Shown here piece by piece: positions 1 through 9,318 of a stretch of 64,000 bases of DNA. The notes under the pieces were generated by a model. The model was given only the letters and a program-made list of their open reading frames with translations. It was not told the DNA's origin and ran no database searches. The DNA is taken from NCBI RefSeq assembly GCF_013201545.1, contig NZ_CP053746.1:1515001-1579000 (forward strand), read 5' to 3'. Origin of the DNA: Pseudomonas graminis. Lineage in GTDB: Bacteria > Pseudomonadota > Gammaproteobacteria > Pseudomonadales > Pseudomonadaceae. The translations under genes and the position numbers were made by a program. Positions within the stretch are counted from its first letter, which is position 1, and each line of letters opens with the position of its first letter.

Positions 1-723
1 ATTAGGATGCGCATTACCCAGTCGCCTTGGCGATACGCCCGTGGTCAGGTAGTTCATCGCCTGATTCGCCAGGCAGGCGACCTGCACATCCAGCAACGCC
101 ATGTCGATGTGCTGACCGGGCCCTCCCTGGTCACGATGCGCCAGAGCAGCGAGAATCGCCGACGTCGAATACAGCCCTGTAAGAATATCCGTCAGCGCCA
201 CGCCAACCTTGACCGGTCCCGCACCATCTTCGCCCTCCGCAAGGCCAGTAAGGCTCATCAACCCACCGAGCCCCTGAATCATGAAGTCGTAACCGGCGCG
301 CTTGGCATACGGCCCCGTCTGACCGAACCCAGTAATAGAGCAATAGATGAGCCTTGGGTTTTCTAACTGCAGTGATTCGTAATCCAGGCCGTAAGCCTTC
401 AACCCGCCAACCTTGAAGTTCTCGATGACAATATCGGACTTCGCCGCCAGCTCCCGAACCAACTTCTGACCTTCAGGTTGAGTGAAGTCTATAGTGACGG
501 ACTGCTTGTTACGGTTGGCTGACAGGTAGTACGCAGCTTCAGACGTATTTTCTCCACGCGAATCCTTCAGAAAGGGCGGCCCCCAGGCGCGCGTATCGTC
601 GCCATTGCCCGGGCGCTCGATCTTGATTACCTCTGCACCCAGGTCAGCCAGAATCTGCCCTGCCCAAGGGCCAGCGAGCACCCGAGACAAGTCCAGCACA
701 CGTAAATGCGATAACGCGCCCAT
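1..723 (-). CDS. gcdG: Family III (CaiB/BaiF) CoA-transferase, probable succinyl-CoA:glutarate CoA-transferase, 3' end outside window
   Basis: The first 241 residues are present, in one open frame to the window edge; the family is about 400 residues, so the C-terminus lies outside. The N-terminus (MGALSHLRVLDLSRVLAGPW) is the typical family III start, and the GYDFMIQ segment carries the expected catalytic Asp that forms the acyl anhydride. It lies 10 bp downstream of gcdH on the same strand. That pairing is the glutarate catabolism arrangement known in Pseudomonas, so I infer it makes glutaryl-CoA from glutarate with succinyl-CoA as donor. The family assignment is firm; the substrate comes from context only. 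Confidence 0.85.
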   Translation of the reverse strand, partial: MGALSHLRVLDLSRVLAGPWAGQILADLGAEVIKIERPGNGDDTRAWGPPFLKDSRGENTSEAAYYLSANRNKQSVTIDFTQPEGQKLVRELAAKSDIVIENFKVGGLKAYGLDYESLQLENPRLIYCSITGFGQTGPYAKRAGYDFMIQGLGGLMSLTGLAEGEDGAGPVKVGVALTDILTGLYSTSAILAALAHRDQGGPGQHIDMALLDVQVACLANQAMNYLTTGVSPRRLGNAHPN

Positions 724-733
724 TGCAGGCTCC

Positions 734-1915
734 TTAATAGAAGGCCTGGATGCCGGTCTGGGCACGACCCAGGATGAGCGCATGGACGTCGTGGGTGCCT
801 TCGTAGGTATTGACCACTTCCAGGTTGACCAGATGCCTGGCGATGCCGAACTCATCAGAAATGCCATTACCACCCAACATGTCACGCGCCATACGCGCAA
901 TGTCCAAGGACTTGCCGCAAGAGTTGCGCTTCATGATGGAGGTGATTTCGACCGCTGCGGTGCCCTCGTCTTTCATGCGGCCCAGACGCAGGCAGCCTTG
1001 AAGCGCCAGCGTGATCTCGGTCTGCATGTCAGCGAGCTTTTTCTGAATCAGCTGATTAGCTGCAAGCGGACGACCAAACTGCTGACGGTCCAGCGTGTAT
1101 TGACGCGCGGTGTGCCAGCAAAACTCGGCAGCCCCCAAGGCGCCCCAGGAGATGCCATAGCGGGCGGAGTTCAGGCACGTGAAAGGTCCTTTGAGACCAC
1201 GGACGTCCGGGAAAATGTTCTCTTCCGGCACAAACACGTTGTCCATGACGATCTCGCCGGTAATCGAAGCGCGGAGGCCAACCTTGCCGTGGATCGCCGG
1301 AGCCGTCAGGCCTTGCCAGCCTTTTTCCAGTACAAAGCCGCGGATATCGCCAGCGTCATCTTTGCCCCAGACAACGAATACGTCGGCGATGGGGCTGTTG
1401 GTGATCCACATTTTGCTACCGGTCAGGCGGTAACCGCCTTCGACGCTCCGCGCACGAGTGATCATCGCGCCCGGATCCGAACCATGATTGGGTTCGGTGA
1501 GGCCGAAGCAGCCAATCCACTCACCGGATGCGAGTTTGGGCAGGTACTTCTGTTTTTGCGCTTCAGTGCCGAATTCATTGATTGGCACCATGACCAGGGA
1601 GGACTGCACGCTCATCATGGAGCGGTAACCTGAATCGACGCGCTCGACCTCGCGAGCGATCAGGCCGTAACACACGTAGTTCAGACCGCTACCGCCGTAC
1701 TGCTCCGGGATCGTGGCACCGAGGAGACCTATCTCACCCATCTCGCGGAAGATCGCTGGATCTGTCTTTTCATGCCGGAAGGCTTCAAGTACACGCGGTG
1801 CTAGCTTGTCCCTGGCGAACTGCTCGGCGCTGTCGCGAACCATGCGCTCTTCTTCGGTGAGCTGCTGGTCCAGCAACAGGGGGTCGATCCAACTGAAACT
1901 TGCCTTGCCGCTCAT
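734..1915 (-). CDS. gcdH: Glutaryl-CoA dehydrogenase
   Basis: 393 residues, full length for the acyl-CoA dehydrogenase family. It oxidises and decarboxylates glutaryl-CoA to crotonyl-CoA, using FAD and passing electrons to ETF; this is the last specific step of lysine/glutarate breakdown. The FAD-side motif [15 protein letters not shown] and the C-terminal NTYEGTHD with the catalytic Glu (residue 372) are visible and match glutaryl-CoA dehydrogenases rather than fatty acyl enzymes. The ATG is preceded by GAGGAGAG. It is cotranscribed with the CoA-transferase and divergent from the LysR gene. Confidence 0.95.
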   Translation of the reverse strand: MSGKASFSWIDPLLLDQQLTEEERMVRDSAEQFARDKLAPRVLEAFRHEKTDPAIFREMGEIGLLGATIPEQYGGSGLNYVCYGLIAREVERVDSGYRSMMSVQSSLVMVPINEFGTEAQKQKYLPKLASGEWIGCFGLTEPNHGSDPGAMITRARSVEGGYRLTGSKMWITNSPIADVFVVWGKDDAGDIRGFVLEKGWQGLTAPAIHGKVGLRASITGEIVMDNVFVPEENIFPDVRGLKGPFTCLNSARYGISWGALGAAEFCWHTARQYTLDRQQFGRPLAANQLIQKKLADMQTEITLALQGCLRLGRMKDEGTAAVEITSIMKRNSCGKSLDIARMARDMLGGNGISDEFGIARHLVNLEVVNTYEGTHDVHALILGRAQTGIQAFY

Positions 1916-2089
1916 GATTCTCTCCTCACCAAGATGCGCTTCCGGACTCGCCGGAAAAGTAATGGAGCGAGCCTAGGCCTGGAACCATCAAGGGAGCAAA
2001 CGACGATTTCGCATCGTCTTGTGCTAATTTCTCACTCCGAAGCACACTGATCAGCAGCCTGTCCGTTCTTCTGAGTGAGGCAAAGGTAC

Positions 2090-2986
2090 ATGCGCCGTAA
2101 AATCCCAAGCACCACCGCGTTGGTAAGCTTCGAGGCCGCTGCGCGGCACGAGAGCTTCACAAAAGCCGCCGAAGAGCTTTCGCTGACCCAGAGCGCGGTC
2201 TGCCGACAGATCGCCAGCCTGGAAGAGTTCTTGAATGTCGGCCTGTTCCGACGCTCACGACGGGGTGTGAAGCTAACAGAGGCGGGCCTTTCCTACAGTC
2301 GGCGCATTGCAACGCAACTCGACGCCGTTGAACGTGACACGCTGTCAGTGATGGGTCACCAGGGCGTGAATGTGATCGAACTCGCGGTAGTGCCTACCTT
2401 CGGCACGCAATGGCTACTTCCGCGTTTAAAGGATTTTCAGAAGAAACACCCTGACGTCACTGTCAACCTGACGAACCGTACGCGGCCCTTTTTGTTCGCG
2501 GATACCGAATTCGACGCAGCGATTTATTTTGGCGATGCTGATTGGTCCGGTACCGAATCTCACAGACTGATGGGCGAGAACCCGATGCCGGTCTGCAGTC
2601 CGGCACTGCTTGGGGCACGGCACAGCATTAGCGCTCAAGAGTTGGCCGAGATGCCGCTGCTTCAGCAAACCACCCGGCCCTATGCATGGCGGCAATGGTT
2701 CAACTCGCGGGACATGGGCGTGGCCCGCGACATGACAGGTCCTCGTTACGAGCTATTCTCCATGCTCGCGCAGGCAGCCATGCATGACATGGGTGTGGCG
2801 CTCATACCACCATTTCTAATTCAGCATGAACTAGCCGAAAAGCGCCTGGTGATTGCCAACCCCCATCAGCTTTCTAGCTCAAAGGCGTATTACTTGATGA
2901 TTCCAGAGCGCAAAACGGAATCGGCGTCCCTGAAAGCGTTTCGGGACTGGCTGATTCAGCAGGCCGACACTTACTCGCTGCCTTAA
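2090..2986 (+). CDS. gcdR: LysR-family regulator of the glutarate genes
   Basis: 298 residues: N-terminal winged helix-turn-helix (about residues 8-65, SFTKAAEELSLTQSAVCRQI) followed by a LysR substrate-binding domain. I take the ATG at 2090, with GAGG nine bases upstream, over the in-frame GTG at 2075, because MRRKIPSTTALVSFEAAARH is the usual start of this subfamily. It is divergent from gcdH with about 170 bp between starts, the classic layout for a LysR activator of its neighbour. Glutarate or a derivative as coinducer is inference. Confidence 0.85.
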   Translation: MRRKIPSTTALVSFEAAARHESFTKAAEELSLTQSAVCRQIASLEEFLNVGLFRRSRRGVKLTEAGLSYSRRIATQLDAVERDTLSVMGHQGVNVIELAVVPTFGTQWLLPRLKDFQKKHPDVTVNLTNRTRPFLFADTEFDAAIYFGDADWSGTESHRLMGENPMPVCSPALLGARHSISAQELAEMPLLQQTTRPYAWRQWFNSRDMGVARDMTGPRYELFSMLAQAAMHDMGVALIPPFLIQHELAEKRLVIANPHQLSSSKAYYLMIPERKTESASLKAFRDWLIQQADTYSLP

Positions 2987-3411
2987 ACACCCATCTGCGT
3001 CTTGAAGACTTAATGTAGTGCGCCTATTTCAAAACCTACAGATATCCTGAATTGTCGCATTGACGACACACGTTTCAGCTCTGGCTTTAACGCTCCAATA
3101 GTCATACAAATAGAGCCCTCCAGCCTGTTTTCAGGGCGTTTTATAATTTCGTCGTCGGAAGACCCCTGCGGACTAATAATTCATAAAAGATCAGTTACAT
3201 CAGACACTTGTGTGATTCAGTGCGTCAATCGGTCACAGGGTGACTTGTAGTACATTTTTCGTTCGCTTACAGAAACCCTTGAAGGCCTCTGACATCCCCT
3301 GCAAAATGCCGCGCCCGGCTGCTTTAACGGGTGTAGTGATCGCAATTCCAGCCCTCGGGCCTTAGCGCGCTGGCCTCATTTAAGACAATAAGATCACGCA
3401 GGAGATTTGAC
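2987..3411 (+). other. Intergenic region between gcdR and pntAA (425 bp)
   Basis: No convincing gene. It holds a weak hairpin followed by TTTT near 3115-3142, and an AT-rich stretch (about 3140-3270) that probably contains the pntAA promoter. I could not single out a clear -35/-10 pair. Confidence 0.4.
3115..3142 (+). terminator. Possible weak terminator after gcdR
   Basis: GCCCT (3115-3119) pairs with AGGGC (3133-3137) and is followed by G and TTTT. The stem is short and the loop 13 nt, so this is only a candidate. Confidence 0.3.
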
Positions 3412-4533
3412 GTGCACATTGGAGTCCCCCTCGAAACCCAGCTTGGTGAAACCCGGGTCGCCGCCACTCCCGAGACCATCAAAAAGCTCATCGCCCAAGG
3501 CCACACAGTGACCGTTCAGAACGGCGCGGGCATTGCAGCGAGCGTGACGGACAGTGCTTACGAGGCAGCAGGTGCACTGATCGGCAGCGCCGCTGATGCG
3601 TTCGGCGCTGAACTCATCCTCAAGGTCTCCGCTCCCGGCGACGCCGAGTTGCCGTTGATCAAAAGCGGCACCGTGGTAGTCGGGATGCTTAACCCGTTCA
3701 ATAACGACATGATCGCCAAGCTGGCCGAACGCGGAATTGCCGCCTTTGCCCTCGAAGCTGCGCCACGCACCTCGCGCGCGCAAAGCCTTGACGTGCTGTC
3801 TTCCCAAGCCAACATCGCCGGCTATAAAGCTGTGTTGTTGGCGGCGCATCACTACCCGCGCTTTATGCCGATGCTGATGACTGCGGCCGGTACGGTGAAG
3901 GCTGCGCGAGTGCTGATTCTCGGCGCGGGCGTTGCGGGGCTGCAGGCCATCGCCACGGCCAAACGCCTGGGTGCGGTCATTGAGGCCTCGGACGTGCGTC
4001 CGGCCGTCAAGGAACAGATCGAGTCGCTAGGGGCCAAGTTCGTTGACGTGCCATACGAAACTGACGAGGAGCGCGAGGCTGCCGTGGGCGTCGGCGGTTA
4101 CGCCCGCCCGATGCCAGCCAGCTGGATGCAGCGTCAGGCGGTGGCCGTGCATGAGCGCGCCAGGCAGGCGGACATCGTGATTACCACGGCGCTGATCCCT
4201 GGTCGCAAGGCACCGGTGCTGTTGAGCGCGGAAACAGTCGCGCAAATGAAGCCCGGTTCGGTGGTGATTGATCTGGCTGCCGCGCAGGGCGGCAACTGCC
4301 CGCTTACGGTAGCCGACCAGGTAGTCGTCGAGCACGGCGTGACCATCGTCGGCCACACGAATCTCCCGGCCATGGTTGCGGCGGATGCATCGGCTCTTTA
4401 TGCCCGCAACCTGCTGGACTTCATGAAGCTGCTTTTCAACCAGGAAGGGCAGTTCCAGATCAACCTCGAAGACGACATCGTTGCCGCGTGCCTTATGTGC
4501 CGCGATGGCCAAGTCATCCGCAAGAACGGCTGA
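3412..4533 (+). CDS. pntAA: NAD(P) transhydrogenase subunit alpha part 1 (NAD-binding domain I)
   Basis: 373 residues. This is the soluble domain I of the membrane-bound transhydrogenase, which binds NAD(H) and passes hydride to NADP bound on PntB, driven by the proton gradient. The Rossmann motif GAGVAG lies at residues 171-176 and the RQD-loop region ([10 protein letters not shown]) follows. The start is GTG with AGGAG at 3400-3404. The alpha subunit is split into two genes, as usual in Pseudomonas; pntAB begins 10 bp downstream. Confidence 0.95.
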   Translation: MHIGVPLETQLGETRVAATPETIKKLIAQGHTVTVQNGAGIAASVTDSAYEAAGALIGSAADAFGAELILKVSAPGDAELPLIKSGTVVVGMLNPFNNDMIAKLAERGIAAFALEAAPRTSRAQSLDVLSSQANIAGYKAVLLAAHHYPRFMPMLMTAAGTVKAARVLILGAGVAGLQAIATAKRLGAVIEASDVRPAVKEQIESLGAKFVDVPYETDEEREAAVGVGGYARPMPASWMQRQAVAVHERARQADIVITTALIPGRKAPVLLSAETVAQMKPGSVVIDLAAAQGGNCPLTVADQVVVEHGVTIVGHTNLPAMVAADASALYARNLLDFMKLLFNQEGQFQINLEDDIVAACLMCRDGQVIRKNG

Positions 4534-4543
4534 GGATAAAATA

Positions 4544-4864
4544 ATGGAAGAGTTCATCTCACCCGGCATCTATAACCTGATCATCTTCGTGCTCGCCATT
4601 TACGTCGGCTACCACGTGGTCTGGAACGTGACGCCTGCGCTGCACACGCCCCTGATGGCAGTTACAAACGCCATCTCGGCCATCGTTATCGTCGGCGCGA
4701 TGCTCGCTGCAGCGCTGACAGTAACGCCACTGGGCAAAATCATGGGCACGCTGGCTGTCGCGCTGGCCGCCGTTAACGTCTTCGGCGGTTTTCTGGTCAC
4801 CCGGCGCATGCTGGAGATGTTCAAAAAGAAAGCGCCCAAGGTTAAAGACGAGGTGGCCAAGTAA
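4544..4864 (+). CDS. pntAB: NAD(P) transhydrogenase subunit alpha part 2 (membrane domain)
   Basis: 106 residues with three or four hydrophobic helices, the membrane half of the split alpha subunit (part of domain II, the proton channel). The ATG at 4544 follows TGAGGATAAAATA after the pntAA stop. A longer frame reaching back to 4481 overlaps pntAA and is unlikely. The stop overlaps the pntB start by one base, indicating translational coupling. Confidence 0.93.
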   Translation: MEEFISPGIYNLIIFVLAIYVGYHVVWNVTPALHTPLMAVTNAISAIVIVGAMLAAALTVTPLGKIMGTLAVALAAVNVFGGFLVTRRMLEMFKKKAPKVKDEVAK

Positions 4865-6309
4865 TGAGCATGAACCTCGTCACATTGCTGTACCTCGTCT
4901 CGGCGATCTGCTTCATCCAGGCGCTGAAGGGCTTGTCTCACCCGACCACGTCGCGTCGAGGCAACCTGTTCGGCATGCTCGGCATGGGTCTGGCTGTTTT
5001 AACTACGATCGGACTGGTCTTCAAACTGGCCGCGTTGTCCACGGGCGGTGCCAGCGCAGGGATTGGCTATATCCTGATCGGTCTGCTGGTCGGCGGCACT
5101 GCCGGTTCGATCATGGCAAAGCGCGTCGAAATGACCAAGATGCCGGAACTGGTCGCCTTCATGCACAGCATGATCGGTCTCGCCGCCGTATTCATCGCCA
5201 TTGCTGCCGTGGTCGAGCCACAGTCGCTGGGCATTGTTCACCACTTGGGTGATCCGATTCCGGCGGGCAATCGTCTGGAGTTGTTCCTTGGCGCAGCTAT
5301 TGGTGCGATCACCTTCTCCGGCTCCGTCATCGCTTTCGGCAAGCTGTCTGGCAAATACAAATTCCGCCTGTTCCAGGGCGCACCGGTGCAATTTGCCGGT
5401 CAGCACAAACTCAATCTGATTTTGGGCCTTGCGACGTTGCTGTTCGGCGTCACGTTCATGCTGACGGGTAGCCTGTTCGCGTTCAGCATTATGCTGATCC
5501 TCGCATTCGTGATTGGCGTGCTGCTGATTATCCCGATTGGTGGCGCAGACATGCCAGTTGTGGTGTCGATGCTCAACAGTTACTCAGGCTGGGCAGCGGC
5601 GGGCATTGGCTTCTCGCTGAACAACTCGATGCTGATCATCGCCGGTTCCCTGGTCGGCTCTTCCGGCGCGATTCTGTCGTACATCATGTGCAAGGCGATG
5701 AACCGCTCGTTCTTCAACGTGATCGGTGGCGGTTTCGGTGGCGCAGCAGATGCCGGTGCTGCGAGCGGCACCAAGGAAGCCCGGCCGGTCAAATCCGGAT
5801 CAGCTGACGATGCGACCTTCCTGCTGACCAACGCCGACACTGTAATCATCGTGCCGGGTTACGGGCTGGCGGTCGCTCGAGCGCAGCACGCGCTGAAAGA
5901 GCTGACCGAAAAGCTGACCCACGCGGGCGTCACGGTGAAGTACGCGATCCACCCGGTGGCCGGCCGGATGCCGGGGCACATGAACGTCCTGCTGGCGGAG
6001 GCCGAGGTGCCTTACGACCAGGTGTTCGAGATGGAGGACATCAACTCCGAGTTCGGTCAGGCCGACGTCGTTCTGGTGCTGGGCGCCAATGATGTGGTCA
6101 ATCCGGCGGCCAAGAACGATCCCAAATCACCGATTGCCGGCATGCCGATCCTCGAGGCGTACAAGGCCAAGACCATCATCGTCAATAAGCGCTCCATGGC
6201 CAGCGGCTATGCAGGCCTGGATAACGAGCTGTTCTATCTGGACAAAACCATGATGGTCTTTGGTGACGCCAAAAAGGTCATCGAGGACATGGTCAAAGCG
6301 ATCGAATAA
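4864..6309 (+). CDS. pntB: NAD(P) transhydrogenase subunit beta
   Basis: 481 residues. The first roughly 290 residues are strongly hydrophobic (the remaining domain II helices), followed by a linker and the soluble NADP-binding domain III containing VPGYGLAVARAQ and the conserved GANDVVNPAA segment. It completes the transhydrogenase, which makes NADPH at the expense of the proton gradient. Coupled to pntAB by an ATG/TAA overlap; a strong terminator follows. Confidence 0.96.
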   Translation: MSMNLVTLLYLVSAICFIQALKGLSHPTTSRRGNLFGMLGMGLAVLTTIGLVFKLAALSTGGASAGIGYILIGLLVGGTAGSIMAKRVEMTKMPELVAFMHSMIGLAAVFIAIAAVVEPQSLGIVHHLGDPIPAGNRLELFLGAAIGAITFSGSVIAFGKLSGKYKFRLFQGAPVQFAGQHKLNLILGLATLLFGVTFMLTGSLFAFSIMLILAFVIGVLLIIPIGGADMPVVVSMLNSYSGWAAAGIGFSLNNSMLIIAGSLVGSSGAILSYIMCKAMNRSFFNVIGGGFGGAADAGAASGTKEARPVKSGSADDATFLLTNADTVIIVPGYGLAVARAQHALKELTEKLTHAGVTVKYAIHPVAGRMPGHMNVLLAEAEVPYDQVFEMEDINSEFGQADVVLVLGANDVVNPAAKNDPKSPIAGMPILEAYKAKTIIVNKRSMASGYAGLDNELFYLDKTMMVFGDAKKVIEDMVKAIE

Positions 6310-6331
6310 CGGTTGCAACCCGCGATAAAAC

Positions 6332-6365
6332 AACCCTCGGCGCAGGTGATGGCCGAGGGTTTTTT
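6332..6365 (+). terminator. Intrinsic terminator of the pnt operon
   Basis: AACCCTCGGC (6332-6341) pairs perfectly with GCCGAGGGTT (6352-6361) around a 10-nt loop, followed by a run of T. Confidence 0.9.
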
Positions 6366-6495
6366 ACACCCCGGGTAAAAGTGTTTCTCGCGCAGAAGCG
6401 CTAATTAGAGCCTTTAGTGCGACCTTGGTAGCGGGACGAACACACTTCAAATCTCTAGACTTCGCTCACGCATCTTTGTCATGAGATTAAACAAC

Positions 6496-7989
6496 ATGCA
6501 CCGTGAACGAATCCGTCTGCCCTCGCTGATGAGCAAGATAATGAGCGCGGCCGACGCCGCTTCCTTGATCAAGGACGGCATGACCGTTGGCATGAGCGGC
6601 TTCACCCGCGCAGGCGAAGCCAAAGCCGTACCCCAGGCGCTGGCTGAACGCGCCAAAACAGTTCCGCTGAAGATCAGCCTGATGACGGGCGCAAGCCTGG
6701 GCAACGATCTGGACAAGCAACTGACCGAAGCGGGCGTGCTGTCCCGCCGCATGCCTTTCCAGGTAGACAGCACCCTGCGCAAGGCCATCAACGACGGCAC
6801 CGTGATGTTCATTGACCAGCATCTGTCGGACACCGTCGAGCAACTGCGCAATCGCCAGATCAAGGCCGTGGATATCGCCGTGATTGAATGCGTGGCGATC
6901 ACCGAAGAAGGGCACCTGGTGCTCAGCACGTCAGTCGGTAACTCGGCGAGCTTCGCCATTCTTGCCCAGCACGTGATCATCGAGATCAACCTCGCCCAGC
7001 CCCTTGAGCTCGAAGGGCTGCATGACATCTATATACCCACTTACCGGCCGACGCGGCTGCCGATCCCGGTGCTTAAGACCGATACCCGAATCGGCAGTCA
7101 GGCCGTGAAGATAGATCCGGCCAAGATCGTCGGCATCGTGATCAGCAATCAACCCGACTCGCCGTCGTCGGTATTGCCGGCAGACACCGACACTCAGGCT
7201 ATCGCGGGCCATTTGGTTGAGTTCTTCAAGAACGAAGTGCGGCTGAACCGCCTGACCAATCAGCTGATGCCGTTGCAGGCCGGGGTAGGCACGATCGCCA
7301 ATGCCGTCATGACAGGGCTGATCGATTCGCCCTTTCACGGCATGACCATGTATTCGGAAGTACTGCAGGACTCGACGTTCGACCTGTTCGAAGCGGGCAA
7401 GCTGGATTTTGCCTCGGGCTGCTCCATGACGCTGTCCGAGCGCAAGCACGCTGCGGTCTACGACAATCTGGAGCAGTACAGATCCAGACTGTTACTACGC
7501 CCTCAGGAAATTTCGAACCATCCAGAGGTCGTCCGCCGCCTGGGCATCATCGGGATCAACACCGCTCTGGAGTTCGACCTGTACGGAAACGTCAACTCCA
7601 CCCATGTGGGTGGGACACGGATGATGAACGGGATAGGCGGCTCGGGGGATTTCGCGCGTAATGCCCATCTTGCTATTTTCGTGACCAAATCCATTGCCAA
7701 ATCCGGGGCGATCTCAAGCGTCGTGCCTATGGTCAGCCATGTAGACCATACTGAACACGACGTGGACATTCTGGTCACCGAGATCGGACTGGCAGACCTG
7801 CGAGGCCTGGCACCCCGCGAACGCGCCCGGGTCATCATCGACAACTGCGTGCACCCAGCTTACCGCGAGGCGCTGAATGACTACTTCCGCCGCGCCTGTG
7901 CAATTGGTGGTCACACCCCACATGTATTGCGGGATGCACTCAGCTGGCACCTAAACCTGGAAGAAACGGGACACATGTTGGCGATTTGA
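6496..7989 (+). CDS. Acetyl-CoA hydrolase / succinyl-CoA:acetate CoA-transferase family protein
   Basis: 497 residues, the normal length for class I acetyl-CoA hydrolase/transferases. The N-terminal domain has the GMTVGMSGFTRAGEAKAVP signature. The central TMYSEVLQDS supplies the catalytic Glu, and the C-terminal GGSGDFARNAHLAIF and LADLRGLAPRERA segments are conserved. The true reaction is usually CoA transfer between succinyl-CoA and acetate rather than hydrolysis. I chose the ATG at 6496 over 6481 because MHRERIRLPS matches the family start and nothing resembling an RBS precedes 6481. Monocistronic. A role in acetate handling is inferred. Confidence 0.9.
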   Translation: MHRERIRLPSLMSKIMSAADAASLIKDGMTVGMSGFTRAGEAKAVPQALAERAKTVPLKISLMTGASLGNDLDKQLTEAGVLSRRMPFQVDSTLRKAINDGTVMFIDQHLSDTVEQLRNRQIKAVDIAVIECVAITEEGHLVLSTSVGNSASFAILAQHVIIEINLAQPLELEGLHDIYIPTYRPTRLPIPVLKTDTRIGSQAVKIDPAKIVGIVISNQPDSPSSVLPADTDTQAIAGHLVEFFKNEVRLNRLTNQLMPLQAGVGTIANAVMTGLIDSPFHGMTMYSEVLQDSTFDLFEAGKLDFASGCSMTLSERKHAAVYDNLEQYRSRLLLRPQEISNHPEVVRRLGIIGINTALEFDLYGNVNSTHVGGTRMMNGIGGSGDFARNAHLAIFVTKSIAKSGAISSVVPMVSHVDHTEHDVDILVTEIGLADLRGLAPRERARVIIDNCVHPAYREALNDYFRRACAIGGHTPHVLRDALSWHLNLEETGHMLAI

Positions 7990-8308
7990 AAATACAGTTT
8001 GTCAGTGGAGGCAACCTTTCGTCGTCACAGCTCGCAGACTGAACGCAAATCCTGCAAAAACTGTACTGCTGTACGGGTTATTTCGGGTAGGCCAAACGGG
8101 AAATGACTGGCGCAATCATCCAAAAAGCACACTTATGGTGCAGACCCGTACAGTTGCCCCACTTCTGAACAAAACAGTGGTGTTTAACAGTTAACTGGAG
8201 CAGCACAATACAAATGAACTGTGTCTAGAGAGAGGAGGGCAATGAGAGGAATATTGTCACCAATCAAGTCACTCTCTAATCCCGCCACAAGCGGAAGGAA
8301 GAAGCATC
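7990..8308. other. Intergenic region upstream of the DUF1127 gene, with operator-like repeats
   Basis: It contains CTGTACTG (8061-8068) directly followed by CTGTACGGGT (8069-8078), and the exact inverse ACCCGTACAG at 8144-8153. The repeats probably bind a dimeric regulator of the downstream small gene. A purine-rich AGAGGAGGG near 8231-8239 lies only three bases before an ATG and is probably not a functional start. Confidence 0.5.
8061..8153. promoter_or_regulatory. Inverted GTAC-centred operator-like sites
   Basis: Two tandem CTGTAC half-sites (8061-8078) face an inverted copy at 8144-8153; the 10-mer CTGTACGGGT/ACCCGTACAG is a perfect inverted pair. Such sites are often bound by GntR/MocR-type regulators, but no such gene is in the window, so the identity of the binding protein is unknown. 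Confidence 0.4.
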
Positions 8309-8524
8309 ATGGAACGCACCGTCAGTTCCGAACTGTTCTACGAAGACACCGCAAAAACCGCACAAGCCTCGTTGCCGCTGCGCATGTTCGCCAACCTGAT
8401 GCTCTGGCAGCGTCGTCTGTCCAGCCGCCATCAACTGGCTCGTCTGGATGCACGTTTGCTGGCTGACGCCGGTATCAGCGAATCCCAGCGTTACGAAGAG
8501 CTGAGCAAGCCGTTCTGGCGCTAA
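8309..8524 (+). CDS. DUF1127 small basic protein
   Basis: 71 residues. The C-terminal half has the DUF1127 pattern: a helix with tryptophan and arginines (NLMLWQRRLSSRHQLARLD), then LLADAGISESQRYEELSKPFW. DUF1127 proteins are short arginine-rich proteins, some linked to RNA turnover or phosphate and carbon control, but this one's role is not established. GGAAGGAAG lies about nine bases before the ATG. It stands alone, between operator-like repeats and a terminator. Confidence 0.85.
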   Translation: MERTVSSELFYEDTAKTAQASLPLRMFANLMLWQRRLSSRHQLARLDARLLADAGISESQRYEELSKPFWR

Positions 8525-8586
8525 TGTAGCGTCTGCTGGTCCCAGGCAAAGCGCCTCTCGCCAGCAACCCGAATTGTTCAAACGAA

Positions 8587-8620
8587 GCCCGTCAGCAGGT
8601 TACTGCTGGCGGGCTTTGTC
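8587..8620 (+). terminator. Intrinsic terminator after the DUF1127 gene
   Basis: GCCCGTCAGCAG (8587-8598) pairs with CTGCTGGCGGGC (8603-8614), 12 bp with one G-T pair and a GTTA loop, followed by TTTGTCGTTTC. Confidence 0.8.
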
Positions 8621-8884
8621 GTTTCAGGCCAGCGTGTAGTTTGGCAAGCAAAACCAGTACAGTTTTGATTTATTTCACGCAATACCCATACAGACCAATG
8701 TTTCCGGACAATTTCAGCAGTAATGGTCAGCACGTCGGCTGCTTGCGTAAGGCGAGGATGGTTAGCGGGCTCGCTTATAAGCTAATCTTGCGCCACCTTG
8801 ACCACGCACTCGCGAGACAGCTAAGGCTGAGCTTCCGATTTAAGCGTCAGTGGTTTTCGAATCCCGTTATTTTGGAGTGCCTGT
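8621..8884. other. Intergenic region before the DUF2388 cluster
   Basis: CAGTACAGTTTT (8655-8666) is the exact inverse of AAAACTGTACTG at 8057-8068 on the other side of the DUF1127 gene, and a related CCCATACAG follows at about 8685-8693. The rest is featureless; the open frames crossing it have no family resemblance and poor codon use. Confidence 0.45.
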
Positions 8885-9202
8885 ATGTCTCGCGTTCGCC
8901 TGTTCAGTGCCGCTTTCCTGCTCGTTGCTGCCACTGGAGCCCAGGCTTCCAGTTTCGTGGTCACTACCGACACCATCGTCCGTGCGCTTGATGCATCGTC
9001 CAATGCCACGTCTAAGATTTCATCCTCCTTCCATGACGACAAGATCGTCCTGGCCGCCCGCGACGACGCAGCAAGCTTCGTTGCCAGCGAAGGCGAGATC
9101 CGTGGCGTGAAGCTCCAAGGCGCGTTGCAACACATCCGCGAGGTTGCGCCAAGCCTGCAAGCGTCGGACGCGCAACTCGCGCAGGCGATTCTTGCCATCT
9201 GA
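8885..9202 (+). CDS. DUF2388 exported protein, copy 1 of 3
   Basis: 105 residues. A signal peptide (cleavage near ATGAQA-SSF) precedes a small domain with the DUF2388 landmarks: TTDTIVRALDASS, KIVLAARDDAASFVASEG, and a C-terminal QLAQAILAI helix. The product should be periplasmic or secreted. DUF2388 is a Pseudomonas-centred family of unknown function. GGAG lies seven bases before the ATG in a TTATTTTGGAG leader that recurs before copy 3. It heads a cluster of three paralogues plus a DUF4105 gene. Confidence 0.85.
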   Translation: MSRVRLFSAAFLLVAATGAQASSFVVTTDTIVRALDASSNATSKISSSFHDDKIVLAARDDAASFVASEGEIRGVKLQGALQHIREVAPSLQASDAQLAQAILAI

Positions 9203-9318
9203 TTCAGTATCGCGACAGGTTTCTCCCGCTTACGCCCGGGTCTTTGCACTAGCTCTGACCCGGGTGTTGCGCTAGCCTTGCGACTCGTTTCGCAGAACCT
9301 GAACAGCCCTGAATAGCC

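Noticed and set aside
1..723. Apparent absence of a complete minus-strand gene beside gcdH, suggesting a broken gene
   Set aside because: Reading the minus strand shows one uninterrupted frame from 723 to the window edge; the gene is simply cut by the window.
605..1633. Long plus-strand open frame of 342 codons opposite gcdH
   Set aside because: It is antisense to a clear acyl-CoA dehydrogenase and has no family resemblance; long antisense frames are common in GC-rich Pseudomonas genes.
8242..8466. ATG with AGGAGGG just upstream, frame overlapping the DUF1127 gene
   Set aside because: Spacing of three bases is too short, and the product is low-complexity basic sequence; DUF1127 in the other frame is a recognised family.
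8641..8991. 116-codon plus-strand frame across the gap and into the first DUF2388 gene
   Set aside because: No ribosome site, no family resemblance, and it overlaps a signal-peptide-bearing gene in another frame.
9231..9274. CCCGGGTC/GACCCGGG hairpin between DUF2388 copies 1 and 2
   Set aside because: Strong stem but a large loop and no T run; not called a terminator, though it may attenuate or stabilise the message.
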